The notes: generated by a model from the sequence alone, not told the origin. Positions 35,718-45,210 are shown, counted from the stretch's first letter. The stretch: 64,000 nt of DNA from Paracoccaceae bacterium (GCA_021741245.1 JAIOYF010000002.1:425497-489496), one strand, 5' to 3'. Translations and numbers: made by a program.

Positions 35718-36961
35718 ATCAGGAACTCGGACAGAATGCCATCATTGGTGATATCGCGGTAGGGAAAGGCAGCTGCATCAAGTTTGCCAAAAAGTATCGT
35801 GAAATTCTCGGGCCGCTTGGTCTCGATCCCGATCATGACAGATCCGAAGTTCCGGGCGGATTTCTTAAGATACTCAAACCGGGCGATATCATCCTCGGGG
35901 CCAAGCATGTCGAGAAAATCGCGCAAGGCCCCCGGTCGTTGCGGCATCCGCAAGACGAAATACTTCTTCAGGCCCGCAAATCGCTGCGCCCGTTCCTTCA
36001 CCTCTGGAAGCCGCTCAAAATCAAAGTTCCCGCCCGAGGTGACGCAGACCACCGTCTTGCCCTTGATGTCATCTGCCAGTTCGGGCAGCACATCCACAGA
36101 CATCGCCCCCGCCGGTTCCAGCACGATCCCCTCAACGTTCAGCATCTCAAGCATGGTGATGCAGATGCGATCTTCGGGTGCCAAAAGGACGTGGCTTGGG
36201 TCCACCCATTTCAACAGGTCAAAATTGGCGTCGCCCAACCGTGCCACAGCCGCCCCATCGACAAAGCTGTTCACCTGCGCCAGCGTTACAGGGTGGCCCG
36301 CCCTGAGCGCGGCGCGCAACGACGCACCGCCCAAGGGTTCAACAAAGCGGAACTGAATTCTTGGGTCCATCGCGCGCAGGTACGCCGTCACGCCCGAAGA
36401 CAAACCGCCGCCCCCAACCGGCAAGATCACCATGTCAGGTGCCCGGCCAAGTTGATCAAGGATTTCAACCGCCACAGAGGATTGACCAAGGATCACATCC
36501 TGATCGTCAAAGGGCGAAAGGAAATGCGCACCCTGTTCCATGCAATAGGCTTTTGCAGCCGCCAGCGTTTGGTCGAAATAGTCACCGGTCAAAACGATCT
36601 CAACCATATCCGCGCCAAAAATACGGGTCTTGTCGATCTTTTGCTGCGGGGTCGTCACGGGCATGAAAATCGTACCTTGCACCCCGAAATGGCGGCAGGC
36701 AAAGGCCACGCCCTGCGCATGGTTTCCGGCACTGGCACAGACAAACTTGCCTTGGTCCGGGGTCTGTGTGCGAACCTTTCGCATGGCGGTAAAGGCACCA
36801 CGCAGTTTATAGGATCGAACGGGGGAAAGATCCTCACGCTTTAGCCAAATTTCGGCGCCATAGCGTTGCGACAGATGATCGTTGCGCTGCAAAGGCGTTG
36901 GTTCAAACAGATCGCGCAGGGCGGCTGTTGCTTGGCGGGCATTTTGCGCGAAGTTTTCCAT
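35714..36961 (-). CDS. ilvA: Threonine ammonia-lyase (threonine deaminase)
   Basis: PLP enzyme converting threonine to 2-oxobutanoate, first step toward isoleucine. The 415-residue protein has the PLP lysine at position 52 in SYKLRGA, SAGNHAQGVA, the glycine-rich PVGGGGLSSG phosphate loop and TSGGNFDFERL. The C-terminal ~80 residues (FVLRMPQRPGALRDFLDML) form one ACT-like regulatory domain, so isoleucine control is expected. The start at 36961 gives the family N-terminus; longer frames upstream would reach into the argG promoter region. It is divergent from argG (142-bp gap). Confidence 0.94.
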   Translation of the reverse strand: MENFAQNARQATAALRDLFEPTPLQRNDHLSQRYGAEIWLKREDLSPVRSYKLRGAFTAMRKVRTQTPDQGKFVCASAGNHAQGVAFACRHFGVQGTIFMPVTTPQQKIDKTRIFGADMVEIVLTGDYFDQTLAAAKAYCMEQGAHFLSPFDDQDVILGQSSVAVEILDQLGRAPDMVILPVGGGGLSSGVTAYLRAMDPRIQFRFVEPLGGASLRAALRAGHPVTLAQVNSFVDGAAVARLGDANFDLLKWVDPSHVLLAPEDRICITMLEMLNVEGIVLEPAGAMSVDVLPELADDIKGKTVVCVTSGGNFDFERLPEVKERAQRFAGLKKYFVLRMPQRPGALRDFLDMLGPEDDIARFEYLKKSARNFGSVMIGIETKRPENFTILFGKLDAAAFPYRDITNDGILSEFLI

Positions 36962-37103
36962 CCAAACGAAATGGCGCAAGATGCTGGTTTTGGCAAGCGG
37001 GCCACAGTGAGGCCTTGGGGGAATTGTATCCGTTACGCCGAGTTTCTTGCCCTTTGCCTCATTTGGCTTTAAGCCCGCGCGAAATCCCAAAGGGAGCTTC
37101 GCG

Positions 37104-38336
37104 ATGAACAAACCAAAGAAAGTCGTCCTTGCCTATTCGGGCGGCCTTGACACGTCGATCATCCTCAAATGGCTGCAAACGGAATACGGCTGCGAGGTCG
37201 TGACCTTTACCGCCGATCTTGGGCAGGGCGAAGAGCTTGAACCCGCCCGCGAAAAGGCCATTCTTCTGGGCATAAAGCCCGAGAATATCCACATCATTGA
37301 CGTCCGCGAAGAATTCGTGCGCGACTTTGTCTTCCCGATGTTCCGCGCCAATGCGCTGTATGAGGGCATGTATCTGCTGGGCACCTCGATCGCGCGGCCG
37401 CTGATCTCCAAATACCTTGTCGATATCGCCCACAAACACGGTGCAGATGCCGTGGCGCATGGTGCGACCGGAAAAGGCAACGATCAGGTTCGGTTCGAAT
37501 TGTCGGCCTATGCGCTTGATCCATCAATCCGCGTCATCGCGCCATGGCGGGAATGGGATCTGACCAGCCGGACCAAGCTGATCGAATTTGCCGAAGCCAA
37601 TCAGATTCCGATCGCCAAGGACAAACGCGGCGAAGCCCCGTTCAGCGTGGATGCCAACCTGCTGCACACCAGCAGCGAGGGGAAGGCACTGGAAAACCCC
37701 GCCGACGAAGCGCCAGACTACGTCTATCAGCGGACCGTCTCGCCGGAAGAGGCCCCGAATACCCCCGAATACATCGAAGTGACGTTCGAGCGTGGCGACG
37801 CAATCGCCATCAATGGTGAGGCCCTGTCGCCCGCGACCATCCTGACCCGGTTGAATGAACTGGGCGGCAAGCATGGGATCGGGCGGTTGGACTTTGTTGA
37901 AAACCGCTTTGTCGGGATGAAGTCACGTGGCATCTACGAAACCCCCGGCGGCACCTTGCTGCTGGAGGCGCATCGTGGGATCGAACAGATCACGCTGGAT
38001 GCGGGCGCGGGCCACCTGAAAGACTCGATCATGCCCCGCTATGCCGAACTGATCTACAACGGCTTTTGGTTCAGCCCAGAGCGTGAGATGTTGCAGGCCC
38101 TGATCGACAAGAGCCAGGACCATGTGTCGGGCACGGTGCGGATCAAGCTTTACAAAGGCTCGGCCTCTTGCGTTGGCCGCTGGTCGGATCACTCGCTCTA
38201 TTCCGAAAAGCACGTGACCTTTGAAGAAGACGCTGGCGCCTATGATCAAAAGGACGCAGCAGGCTTCATCCGCCTGAACGCCCTTCGCCTGAAGCTGATC
38301 GCCACGCGCAATGCACGGGTTGCGAAAAAGGGCTGA
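37104..38336 (+). CDS. argG: Argininosuccinate synthase
   Basis: Condenses citrulline and aspartate with ATP to argininosuccinate. The 410-residue product has [10 protein letters not shown] (ATP pyrophosphatase loop, residues 9-18), [14 protein letters not shown] and [10 protein letters not shown], all family signatures. AAGGGAG stands eight bases before ATG 37104. The terminator at 38361-38393 follows. Arginine biosynthesis is also represented by argJ at 1.9 kb. Confidence 0.98.
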   Translation: MNKPKKVVLAYSGGLDTSIILKWLQTEYGCEVVTFTADLGQGEELEPAREKAILLGIKPENIHIIDVREEFVRDFVFPMFRANALYEGMYLLGTSIARPLISKYLVDIAHKHGADAVAHGATGKGNDQVRFELSAYALDPSIRVIAPWREWDLTSRTKLIEFAEANQIPIAKDKRGEAPFSVDANLLHTSSEGKALENPADEAPDYVYQRTVSPEEAPNTPEYIEVTFERGDAIAINGEALSPATILTRLNELGGKHGIGRLDFVENRFVGMKSRGIYETPGGTLLLEAHRGIEQITLDAGAGHLKDSIMPRYAELIYNGFWFSPEREMLQALIDKSQDHVSGTVRIKLYKGSASCVGRWSDHSLYSEKHVTFEEDAGAYDQKDAAGFIRLNALRLKLIATRNARVAKKG

Positions 38337-38360
38337 TCCCTCAATCTGACGACATCAAAC

Positions 38361-38394
38361 GGGCCGCGCAGGGAACACTTGCGTGGCCCTTTGC
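38361..38394 (+). terminator. Terminator after argG
   Basis: GGGCCGCGCA and TGCGTGGCCC form a 10-bp stem (one G-T pair) with a nine-base loop, followed by TTTGCTTG. It lies 24 nt after the argG stop codon. Confidence 0.75.
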
Positions 38395-38465
38395 TTGTGA
38401 CGCGGCGAAACAATTGCAAGCATAACCGTTTCAGGGCCTATTGATTGCAGAATCAAGGGGGTCCA

Positions 38466-38747
38466 ATGCTGGAACAGATCGCGGCGAGTATCGAAAAGGT
38501 TCTTGAAACCAAAAGCTTTTCTGGCAGTCTTAAATTTGACTGTGGAGAGGATGGCGTGATTGTTCTGGCAAATGGAACAGCCACGACGACAGATCAAGAA
38601 ACGGATTGCACGCTGCGCCTTTCGACTGACAACTTGGTCAGTCTTTTGAAGGGAAAACTGAACCCGATGATGGCTTTGGCCATGGGTAAGATAAAGCTTT
38701 CGGGCAACCCGGCGGTTGCTATGGGGTTGGCCAAGCTTTTGGGCTGA
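38466..38747 (+). CDS. SCP2 sterol-carrier-domain protein
   Basis: A 93-residue single-domain SCP2 protein: helix MLEQIAASIEKVLE, the strand pair SLKFDCGEDGVIVLANG, then TLRLSTDNLVSLLKGKLNPMMALAMGKIKLSGNP, which is the typical SCP2 core. Such proteins bind lipophilic molecules in a hydrophobic tunnel. AAGGGGG stands four bases before ATG 38466. It converges with the DUF3137-like gene with only 3 nt between stop codons, so the two transcripts overlap. Confidence 0.88.
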   Translation: MLEQIAASIEKVLETKSFSGSLKFDCGEDGVIVLANGTATTTDQETDCTLRLSTDNLVSLLKGKLNPMMALAMGKIKLSGNPAVAMGLAKLLG

Positions 38748-38750
38748 GGG

Positions 38751-39674
38751 TTAGGCTGCAAGCAAGGCCTCTTCTGCACGCAAGATCTCGGTCACCATTT
38801 CAATCGGGTGGGCAAACTCGGCTGCGGCTGTGCGCATGTCAGACATCACGGTTGTATCATCAGAAAACAGCCCACCGATCTTGAACAGGTCGCGGCTGTG
38901 GCGGAGGCTGACGTAGTAAAATCCTCCGGTCGAGACGAGCGAGTAGAGCGTTGATTGACCCAGAACCTTGGGTCCCAAGGCAATGATCTGGTCCATAAAG
39001 GCGCGCAAACCTGCCATGTTTCTTGCGTCAGAGGAATGCGACCACAGGCCATAGCTCTGTCCATCGCGTCCCGCTGCCTGATGCAGCAATGGGATTTCAT
39101 CCACCTGCACCCGCCCCTTGAAGAACATGAAGCCCTTTGTCTCTTTCTCCGAGGCGATGGTAAAGCTGGGCAAGGTTCCCTTGCTTTCCACCACCAAAAC
39201 CACCCCTTTGAACAAGGGTCTGGAGTTTTTGCCCCCCGTCTCGGTCTTGCATTCGGCAAAGCGGAATCTGCGATCTGCCACAGTGCCTGCCATCAGATCA
39301 TCCACAGACCGCCGCCCCCCCAAGGGAATGAAATTCTGTGGCAAGTCCTGATAGAATTGCGAGGGTGCCTTTTGATAACTAAGCCCAAAGGCCGCCGCGA
39401 TTGTGGGCATCACGCTGCGCTCATGTTGATTGCGAACCCATGCGACAATACCCAAAACGACGATCCCACCCAGCACAAGCGCCATGAAACTCCAGACCAA
39501 GGGATCTTCGTCGATCCCCAACGCCATGAGTGCCAGCATGACCGAAATGACCGCCGTAAATGCCACCAAGACCCAGCCGTTCGTCCGTGCCTTGCGCATT
39601 TCAACAAGGACGGAGTCCATCGCAGCAGAAGACGGGTCAGGCGCCCCCGCCGATGCAGAAGGTGTGGTATCCAT
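38751..39674 (-). CDS. DUF3137-like membrane protein of unknown function
   Basis: A 307-residue protein with two transmembrane helices near residues 33-53 and 60-80 (VLVAFTAVISVMLALMALGI and a following stretch) and a large soluble part. The soluble part shows FAECKTET, LFKGVVLVVESKG and a C-terminal SLRHSRDLFKIGG region, which fits DUF3137 proteins. The function of that family is not known to me. The start at 39674 has no clear ribosome site. It faces the SCP2-domain gene. Confidence 0.7.
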   Translation of the reverse strand: MDTTPSASAGAPDPSSAAMDSVLVEMRKARTNGWVLVAFTAVISVMLALMALGIDEDPLVWSFMALVLGGIVVLGIVAWVRNQHERSVMPTIAAAFGLSYQKAPSQFYQDLPQNFIPLGGRRSVDDLMAGTVADRRFRFAECKTETGGKNSRPLFKGVVLVVESKGTLPSFTIASEKETKGFMFFKGRVQVDEIPLLHQAAGRDGQSYGLWSHSSDARNMAGLRAFMDQIIALGPKVLGQSTLYSLVSTGGFYYVSLRHSRDLFKIGGLFSDDTTVMSDMRTAAAEFAHPIEMVTEILRAEEALLAA

Positions 39675-39700
39675 AAATCTGATCCTCGAAAAAAGTCACG

Positions 39701-40429
39701 TCAGCAAAATTCTCGTAGCCGATCATAATATGGAATCGCCTGTTCTACCAAGGTCCGGAATTCCTCTGGCACATCTGGCAAAGGCCCCTCGGGTGCATCA
39801 AAGCCTGTGCTGGCGTGGACGGCGTTGTACCAATGCGGCGCCCAGACGCCGTCATAAGGTTTGGGTCCCGCCGGCCAATGCAGCATGTTTTCGGTAAAGG
39901 CTATGCCCAGCGCCGTGCAAAGATTGGTCAGGGCCGTGTAGGGATTGGCACGGATATCGGCGCTGTCGACCACCAGAGGGGCGTGGCCCAGCCAATCGGC
40001 AACCTGATCAAAGAGCTCAGCCTGCTGCACAAAGCCAATGTCGGCCAACGTGGGCTTTTCGCGCTTTTTGGAATAGCTCGCCACAACACGGGCCGGATGC
40101 CGGATCAAAAAGACATTGGTCAGCCCTTGCATGAAGCCGCGATCAAATTCGGGGATCATATGCAGCGTCATGTGCTTTTGATAAAAAAGGCTCTGTGACT
40201 GCGGAATTGGGCCCAAACAGGCCTTGGCAACCATCCCTGCATCGGCATTCGCTCCGGCAATGACCTCATCGCGCATCGGATGATCTATCCCCGTTTCGCG
40301 CAGATAGGCCCCATAGAACGGTTCATCCCAAACCGCACAATCGCCCCGTGCGGCAAAGGAATACATCATCGCGGTCGACAGATTCCGCGGGCCAGACCAC
40401 ATGGCAATACGCGTGGGATCGGGGGTCAT
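39701..40429 (-). CDS. Sulfotransferase-like protein
   Basis: The 242-residue protein has the PAPS 5'-phosphosulfate-binding-like loop SGPRNLSTAMMYSF at the N-terminus and FLIRHPARVVASYSK, the 3'-phosphate-binding motif, in the middle. WYNAVHASTGFD and a terminal LVEQAIPYYDRL complete a compact sulfotransferase fold. It overlaps the class IV aminotransferase by 4 nt, so the two form a pair. The acceptor is unknown. Confidence 0.82.
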   Translation of the reverse strand: MTPDPTRIAMWSGPRNLSTAMMYSFAARGDCAVWDEPFYGAYLRETGIDHPMRDEVIAGANADAGMVAKACLGPIPQSQSLFYQKHMTLHMIPEFDRGFMQGLTNVFLIRHPARVVASYSKKREKPTLADIGFVQQAELFDQVADWLGHAPLVVDSADIRANPYTALTNLCTALGIAFTENMLHWPAGPKPYDGVWAPHWYNAVHASTGFDAPEGPLPDVPEEFRTLVEQAIPYYDRLREFC

Positions 40430-41325
40430 GCGCCTACCAAATCTTTATACAGGCCACGCAATCTTTCGGTCATTGGTCCCATCTGGCCCGAGCCGATTTG
40501 GCGCCCGTCGATGCTGCCCACCGGGGTTTGCGCGCCGAAGGTCCCGGTCAGGAACGCCTCATCCGCCGAATAGGTATCAACGAGGCTGAAGTTCCGCTCA
40601 AACACCGGGATGTCATTGGCGCGGCACAGGTCGATGACTTTTTGCCGGGTGATCCCGTTCATGCAATAGTCGCCTGTGCTGGTCCAGACCTGCCCCTTCT
40701 TCACGATAAAGAAATTGCAGGCGTTGGTTGTGTTCACGAACCCATGCACGTCCAGCATCAACGCCTCATCCGCGCCGGCCTTTTCGGCGGCAATGCAGGC
40801 AAGGATGCAGTTCAGCTTGGAATGCGAGTTCAGCTTTGGGTCCTGCGTCATCGGCAGGCCGCGCAGGTGCGGCACGGTTGCAAGGCGGATCGGGCGGGGG
40901 ATGCTGGGGCGGCTATGCTCCATCAAGATCACTACGGTCGGGCCTTGCTGCGAAAGCTTTGGGTGCTGAAACGGCCGGGTCTTGAAGCCCCGCGTCACCA
41001 TCAGGCGGCAATGCGCGTCCGTGATCATGGCATTGGCCTTTTGGGTCTCTATCACAGCCGAAATCACCTGATCACGGGTCATGCCGATATCAAGATCTAT
41101 GGCCTTTGCCGCCTCAAACAATCGGTCCATATGTTCATCGATGAAGGACCATCGGGTGTTGTAAAGGCGCAACCCCTCCCACACCCCATCGCCAAGCATA
41201 AAGCCAGAGTCATAGACGCTGACCAAGGCCTCAGCCTTGGGTTTCAAGATGCCGTTGACCCAGATCAGAATGGCGTCATTGCGGGCGTCTTCTTCGGCGG
41301 TGTGGGTGGAAACGTGGTTAGACAT
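40426..41325 (-). CDS. Class IV aminotransferase (branched-chain/D-amino-acid type)
   Basis: The 299-residue PLP enzyme has WVNGILKPKAEALVSVYDSGFMLGDGVWEGLR at the start, the lysine in NSHSKLNCILA that should bind PLP, and FVNTTNACNFF and NGITRQKVIDL, all hallmarks of fold-type IV aminotransferases. It could act on branched-chain amino acids or D-amino acids. The pairing with a sulfotransferase gene (4-nt overlap) is more informative than either alone; a modified amino acid product is possible but not shown. It is divergent from msrA. Confidence 0.88.
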   Translation of the reverse strand: MSNHVSTHTAEEDARNDAILIWVNGILKPKAEALVSVYDSGFMLGDGVWEGLRLYNTRWSFIDEHMDRLFEAAKAIDLDIGMTRDQVISAVIETQKANAMITDAHCRLMVTRGFKTRPFQHPKLSQQGPTVVILMEHSRPSIPRPIRLATVPHLRGLPMTQDPKLNSHSKLNCILACIAAEKAGADEALMLDVHGFVNTTNACNFFIVKKGQVWTSTGDYCMNGITRQKVIDLCRANDIPVFERNFSLVDTYSADEAFLTGTFGAQTPVGSIDGRQIGSGQMGPMTERLRGLYKDLVGA

Positions 41326-41472
41326 GCACAGCCCTTTTCGAATTTTTGTAACGCTATGCTGCCCGGAAACGAAGGGAAAGGGGAAGCATCACCTATGCGT
41401 GAGGTCACGGCAGGGTGAGTGGACGGATTGCGCGGCGATGTGGTCCATGAAGGCAACAAAAAGGAGGATGCG

Positions 41473-42105
41473 ATGTTCAGAACGCTGACAATTGGCGCAG
41501 GCGTTATGGTTTTGGTCTTGATCGCGGCGCTTGGAAACGCGGCACATGCGGCGACGGAAAAGGCGATCGTTGCGGGTGGTTGCTTTTGGTGCGTGGAATC
41601 AGACTTTGAAAAGGTGGCCGGGGTCAAATCTGTCGTCTCTGGCTATACCGGGGGTTCAAAGGCCAACCCGACCTATCAGGACCATGAGGGCCATTACGAG
41701 GCGGTTGAGATCACTTTTGACAACGCCAAGATCAGCTATGCCGATCTGATCGCAAAGTTCCTTCGGTCCGTTGATGTCACCGATGCAGGTGGGCAGTTCT
41801 GTGACAGGGGGCCGGCATACCGGACCGCCATTTTCACATCGAACGCCGCCCAAAAAGCCGCCGCCACAGCTGCCGTGGCCGAGGCCGAGGCTGTTCTTGG
41901 CCAAAAGATCGTGACGCCCATTGTTGGCGCAAAGACCTTTTGGAAGGCCGAAGAGTATCACCAAAATTATTACAAAAGCAGCGATATCGTCCTGACGCGG
42001 GCTGGCCCAAAGCAAAAGAAGAATGCCTATAAGTTCTATCGCAGCGCCTGTGGCCGGGATGCGCGAATCAAACAGCTTTGGGGCAAAGAGGCACTGACCC
42101 ACTAG
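41473..42105 (+). CDS. msrA: Peptide-methionine (S)-S-oxide reductase, exported
   Basis: MsrA reduces S-methionine sulfoxide in proteins. The 210-residue product has a signal-peptide-like N-terminus (residues 1-27, ending AAHA), then GGCFWCVESDF with the catalytic Cys37, a VSGYTGG motif and EAEEYHQNYY-like C-terminal region (KAEEYHQNYY). It should work in the periplasm. AAGGAGG precedes ATG 41473 by five bases. A second Cys near the C-terminus (RSACGRD) may act as resolving residue. A stem-loop follows at 42115. Confidence 0.94.
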   Translation: MFRTLTIGAGVMVLVLIAALGNAAHAATEKAIVAGGCFWCVESDFEKVAGVKSVVSGYTGGSKANPTYQDHEGHYEAVEITFDNAKISYADLIAKFLRSVDVTDAGGQFCDRGPAYRTAIFTSNAAQKAAATAAVAEAEAVLGQKIVTPIVGAKTFWKAEEYHQNYYKSSDIVLTRAGPKQKKNAYKFYRSACGRDARIKQLWGKEALTH

Positions 42106-42114
42106 GGTATTAGT

Positions 42115-42135
42115 CTGCGCCTAATCTTGGCGCAG
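42115..42135. terminator. Stem-loop after msrA
   Basis: CTGCGCC and GGCGCAG form a perfect 7-bp stem with a seven-base loop, nine nt after the msrA stop. There is no T-run on either strand, so factor-independent termination is uncertain. Confidence 0.45.
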
Positions 42136-42224
42136 TGACAAATGATGGGGGTCCGGCCCAATCCTTCTGTTTTGCTGCGATCCATTTGCTATGTATGGAT
42201 CGAGACGCAAACCAAGGGACAATC

Positions 42225-42653
42225 ATGGCCGACCCCCACACACGCTATCGCAAGTTCAATACCCGCGAGACCTATCCCGAACAAAAGCTGGACAACGACC
42301 TGTGTCAGGTGGTGGCCACGCATGGTGGCACGACCCTTTGGATGCGCGGCCAGTGCCCACAGGATCTGGACAGCGCCAAGAACATCGAAAGCCATGACCC
42401 GGTCGAACAGACCCACAAGGTGATGCAAAACATTCGCCAATTGGTGGAAGAGGCCGGGGGCCGGATGGAGCATGTGGTCAAGCTGGTTGTCTACCTGACC
42501 GACGTGCGCCACCGTGAGGCGGTTTATAGAACGATGGGCGAATACATTCGTGGCGTCCACCCCGTGTGCACCGGACTGACCGTGGTTGCCTTGGCACGGC
42601 CCGATTGGTTGGTGGAGATTGACGCCACCGCTGTCATCCCGGATCAGGAATAG
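42225..42653 (+). CDS. RidA family protein (enamine/imine deaminase-like)
   Basis: A 142-residue YjgF/YER057c/UK114 (RidA) protein. RidA-type proteins hydrolyse reactive enamines and imines made by PLP enzymes and by amine oxidation. VLTDV-like VYLTDVRHREAVYR, and GLTVVALARPDWLVEIDATAV with the arginine expected for catalysis, are visible. AAGGGAC precedes the ATG at 42225. The DUF1028 gene follows 9 nt later. Position in front of the amine-linked cluster suggests it handles an imine intermediate. Confidence 0.88.
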   Translation: MADPHTRYRKFNTRETYPEQKLDNDLCQVVATHGGTTLWMRGQCPQDLDSAKNIESHDPVEQTHKVMQNIRQLVEEAGGRMEHVVKLVVYLTDVRHREAVYRTMGEYIRGVHPVCTGLTVVALARPDWLVEIDATAVIPDQE

Positions 42654-42662
42654 GGCGCAGCT

Positions 42663-43337
42663 ATGACATTTTCCTTGGTGGCAAGATGCGCCTTAACAGG
42701 CCAGTTCGGGATGGTCATTTCATCCTCGTCGCCCGCCGTCGCGGCACGCTGCGCGCATGTGCGGGCGGGTGTGGGGGTGGTTGCCAGCCAGAATGTCACC
42801 GACCCCGCCTTGGGGCCATTGTTGCTGGAGGCGATGGCGGCGGGCGCAACGGCAGCCGAGGCGATGGCACAGATCACGACCGGGCGGGCGCATATCGACT
42901 ATCGGCAATTGCTGGCCGTCGATGCCAAGGGTAACGTTGCGATCCATTCTGGCGCGCAAGTTCTGGGCCTTTGGGGAGAGGCTGCGGGCCGCGACTGCGC
43001 TGCGGGGGGCAATCTTTTGGCTGATGAGGCGGTTCCTCGGGCCATGGTTCAGGGCTTTGAACTGGCGACGGGGCATTTGGGTGACCGCCTGATGGCCGCG
43101 CTTCAGGCCGGGCTTGCGGCAGGTGGCGAGGCTGGGCCAGTCCACTCGGCCGGGCTAAAAATCGCGGATCGTCTAAGCTGGCCCTTGGTCGATCTGCGGA
43201 TCGACTGGAGCGAGAACGGCCCGATTGAAGCCTTGGCACAGGCATGGGACGTGTATCGCCCGCAGATGATGGCCTATGTCCAGCGGGCTGAGGACCCGAC
43301 ACAAGCCCCAAGCTATGGCGTTCCCGGCGACGAATAA
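42663..43337 (+). CDS. DUF1028 protein (Ntn-hydrolase-like)
   Basis: A 224-residue protein matching DUF1028: TFSLVARCALTGQFGMVISSSSPAVAARCAHV at the start, GVGVVASQNVTDPALGP, and GNLLADEAVPRAM near the middle are the family's conserved segments. DUF1028 proteins look like Ntn-hydrolase relatives and tend to occur beside RidA, transporter and amidohydrolase genes. RidA lies 9 nt upstream. Amide hydrolysis is a guess from fold and context. Confidence 0.85.
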   Translation: MTFSLVARCALTGQFGMVISSSSPAVAARCAHVRAGVGVVASQNVTDPALGPLLLEAMAAGATAAEAMAQITTGRAHIDYRQLLAVDAKGNVAIHSGAQVLGLWGEAAGRDCAAGGNLLADEAVPRAMVQGFELATGHLGDRLMAALQAGLAAGGEAGPVHSAGLKIADRLSWPLVDLRIDWSENGPIEALAQAWDVYRPQMMAYVQRAEDPTQAPSYGVPGDE

Positions 43338-43418
43338 GGAAAGCCTTGCACGGCAGGTAACTCCGGTTAGGGTCTACCTAAGGGGCGCTTGACCGCCCCA
43401 CTGGAAACGGGTGGCAAA

Positions 43419-44396
43419 ATGACCCTTCGCTTTACCCTTCGGCAGTTGGAGTATCTGGTGGCCGTGGCGGAAACCGGGTCGATTGCCGCTGCGGCAGATC
43501 GGGTCAATGTGTCGTCTCCGTCTATCTCGGTCGCGATAAGCCAGATTGAGGCACAGCTTGGGTTGGTGCTGTTTTTGCGGCGTCAGGCGCATGGGCTTGC
43601 CCTTACCCAAGCTGGGCGTCAGGTGGTTGAACAGGCGCGACTGGTGCTTGAACAGGCAGAGCGCTTGAACGGCATGGCCGCACAAATCAGCGGGCAGGTG
43701 CGGGGCCCGTTGCATGTGGGCTGTATGCTGACCTTTGCGCAAGTGGTTTTGCCACAACTACGGCGTGGCTTTATCGACGCCCATCCAGAGGTCGAGTTTC
43801 AGCAGTCAGAGGAGCACCAGACCCATCTTATCGAGGGTTTGCGCCGGGGCAGGCTGGATGTGGCCCTGACCTACGATCTGGAAGTTCCAAGCGACTTGCG
43901 GTTTGAGCCGCTTGCCACCCTGCCGCCCCATGCTGTGATGTCGCCCGATCATCCCTTGGCACACCGTGCCTCTGTTTCCGCCGAGGAACTGGCGCCCTAT
44001 CCCATGGTGCTTCTCGATCTGCCGCTCAGTTCGGATTACCTTTTGTCGGGTTTTGGCAGCAGCAAATTGCGACCAAAAATCGTAGAGCGCAGCAAAGATA
44101 TGGGTGTGGTCCGATCCCTTGTGGCGAATGGCTTTGGCTATTCCATCGCCAATATGCGCCCGGAAACCGACCATGCCCCGGATGGGAAACCATTGTGTTT
44201 TGTGCCGCTGGACGGAGCAATGCGCCCAACGGAGGTGGGGCTTTTGCTGGCCGAAGGTGCCGAAGCGGTCCTGACCATCCGCGCCTTTGTCGACCATTGC
44301 CGCATGGCTGTAACAGCGGGCGGTATTCCGGGCCTGCGCAACGCTCAGCCCGTGCCACGCAAAAGCGGAAGCATAAGGGCGAAAAGCTCTGCCTGA
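43419..44396 (+). CDS. LysR-family transcriptional regulator
   Basis: A 325-residue LysR-type regulator with an N-terminal winged helix (LRQLEYLVAVAETGSIAAAADRVNVSSPSISVAI, residues ~7-40) and a two-lobed effector domain of the periplasmic-binding type (GPLHVGCMLTFAQVVLPQLRRGF onward). The ATG at 43419 is chosen; upstream frame has only TTG. It follows the RidA-DUF1028 pair in the same direction and runs into the LuxR gene from the other side, overlapping by 52 nt. The ligand is unknown; it probably controls the neighbouring catabolic genes. Confidence 0.9.
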   Translation: MTLRFTLRQLEYLVAVAETGSIAAAADRVNVSSPSISVAISQIEAQLGLVLFLRRQAHGLALTQAGRQVVEQARLVLEQAERLNGMAAQISGQVRGPLHVGCMLTFAQVVLPQLRRGFIDAHPEVEFQQSEEHQTHLIEGLRRGRLDVALTYDLEVPSDLRFEPLATLPPHAVMSPDHPLAHRASVSAEELAPYPMVLLDLPLSSDYLLSGFGSSKLRPKIVERSKDMGVVRSLVANGFGYSIANMRPETDHAPDGKPLCFVPLDGAMRPTEVGLLLAEGAEAVLTIRAFVDHCRMAVTAGGIPGLRNAQPVPRKSGSIRAKSSA

Positions 44397-45139
44397 GAAG
44401 AGATCCCGCAGCGTTGATATAGCTGTTTGCGGAAAACCTTGACCGTTTGCGGTGAAAGACCAAGGCGCAGTCCGACGGAGGCTGACGAATGCCCCCGCAG
44501 GATCAACAGCGCCACCTCTGCCTGACGGGGGGAAAGGTGAATGCCATGATGCGACCGTGCCGCTTTTGCCAAGAGCACGGCAATATCATCGGCGGGGCCA
44601 ACAGGGCTGCTCAGGTTTGCCCAATGCTTTTCGGCCATTGCCGAGATGATGGGTGCAAGCCGCTGGCAGGCCTCAACCTCGCGCGGGGTGAACATGGTGC
44701 CAGAAGATGTGTCGCGCCCGACGGACAGGTTCAGCGAAACAGCAACCGCCGGATAGCAGATAAAGGTCACCTCATCGATCAGCGTCGTCTCTTCATAATA
44801 TTCGATGTAGTAGCGCGAGCGTTGAAACGCATCCGGAGCGACATCCCGCAAACGATATGCCCCCGTCGGTGCGCGGCTAAGGTGAAGATCGAAAAACGGA
44901 TCAAGGCGATAGGCCCCCGCAAGATAGGTTTGATCAAAGGCCGCAAACACCTTGGCGTTGTCGGTCTGACGGTACAACGACTGGGGGGGGCCAGAGTCGC
45001 GATAGGCCAGCACCACCAGATTGTCGGCCCCTGTGGTGGCCCGCAAAAGCTGCCAGAGTGCCGCCTCAAATCCTGGTTGGCCGATCCGGCGGATCGCCTC
45101 GGCCAGATTGGCTTCTGACAGATTGGGCAATGGGTTCAT
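44345..45139 (-). CDS. LuxR-family transcriptional regulator
   Basis: A 264-residue regulator with a C-terminal LuxR/GerE helix-turn-helix: [43 protein letters not shown], residues ~195-245. The N-terminal part resembles a sensory GAF/PAS-like domain but has no receiver aspartate and no clear acyl-homoserine-lactone motif. It is divergent from the Pot-type ABC operon, and the 88-bp gap contains a perfect palindrome at 45160-45175. Its 3' end overlaps lysR by 52 nt in antisense. Confidence 0.87.
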   Translation of the reverse strand: MNPLPNLSEANLAEAIRRIGQPGFEAALWQLLRATTGADNLVVLAYRDSGPPQSLYRQTDNAKVFAAFDQTYLAGAYRLDPFFDLHLSRAPTGAYRLRDVAPDAFQRSRYYIEYYEETTLIDEVTFICYPAVAVSLNLSVGRDTSSGTMFTPREVEACQRLAPIISAMAEKHWANLSSPVGPADDIAVLLAKAARSHHGIHLSPRQAEVALLILRGHSSASVGLRLGLSPQTVKVFRKQLYQRCGISSQAELFALMLPLLRGTG

Positions 45140-45159
45140 GGCGCACCTTATACCTCTAT

Positions 45160-45175
45160 GGGGGTATATACCCCC
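45160..45175. promoter_or_regulatory. Perfect palindrome, candidate operator GGGGGTAT/ATACCCCC
   Basis: The 16-bp sequence GGGGGTATATACCCCC is a perfect inverted repeat 20 nt upstream of the luxR start codon. The same half-site GGGGGTAT recurs 51 bp away at 45211-45218, ten nt before the ABC operon start. The two elements are nearly five helical turns apart, as expected for looping or cooperative binding. Binding by the LuxR or LysR product is inferred. Confidence 0.6.
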
Positions 45176-45210
45176 TGATCCGTCATGTTTAGCATTTTGT
45201 AACGTGTTCC

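Noticed and set aside
35939..36844. Plus-strand frame of 301 codons opposite ilvA
   Set aside because: Antisense to a well-supported PLP enzyme gene; high Arg/His content is typical of a shadow frame.
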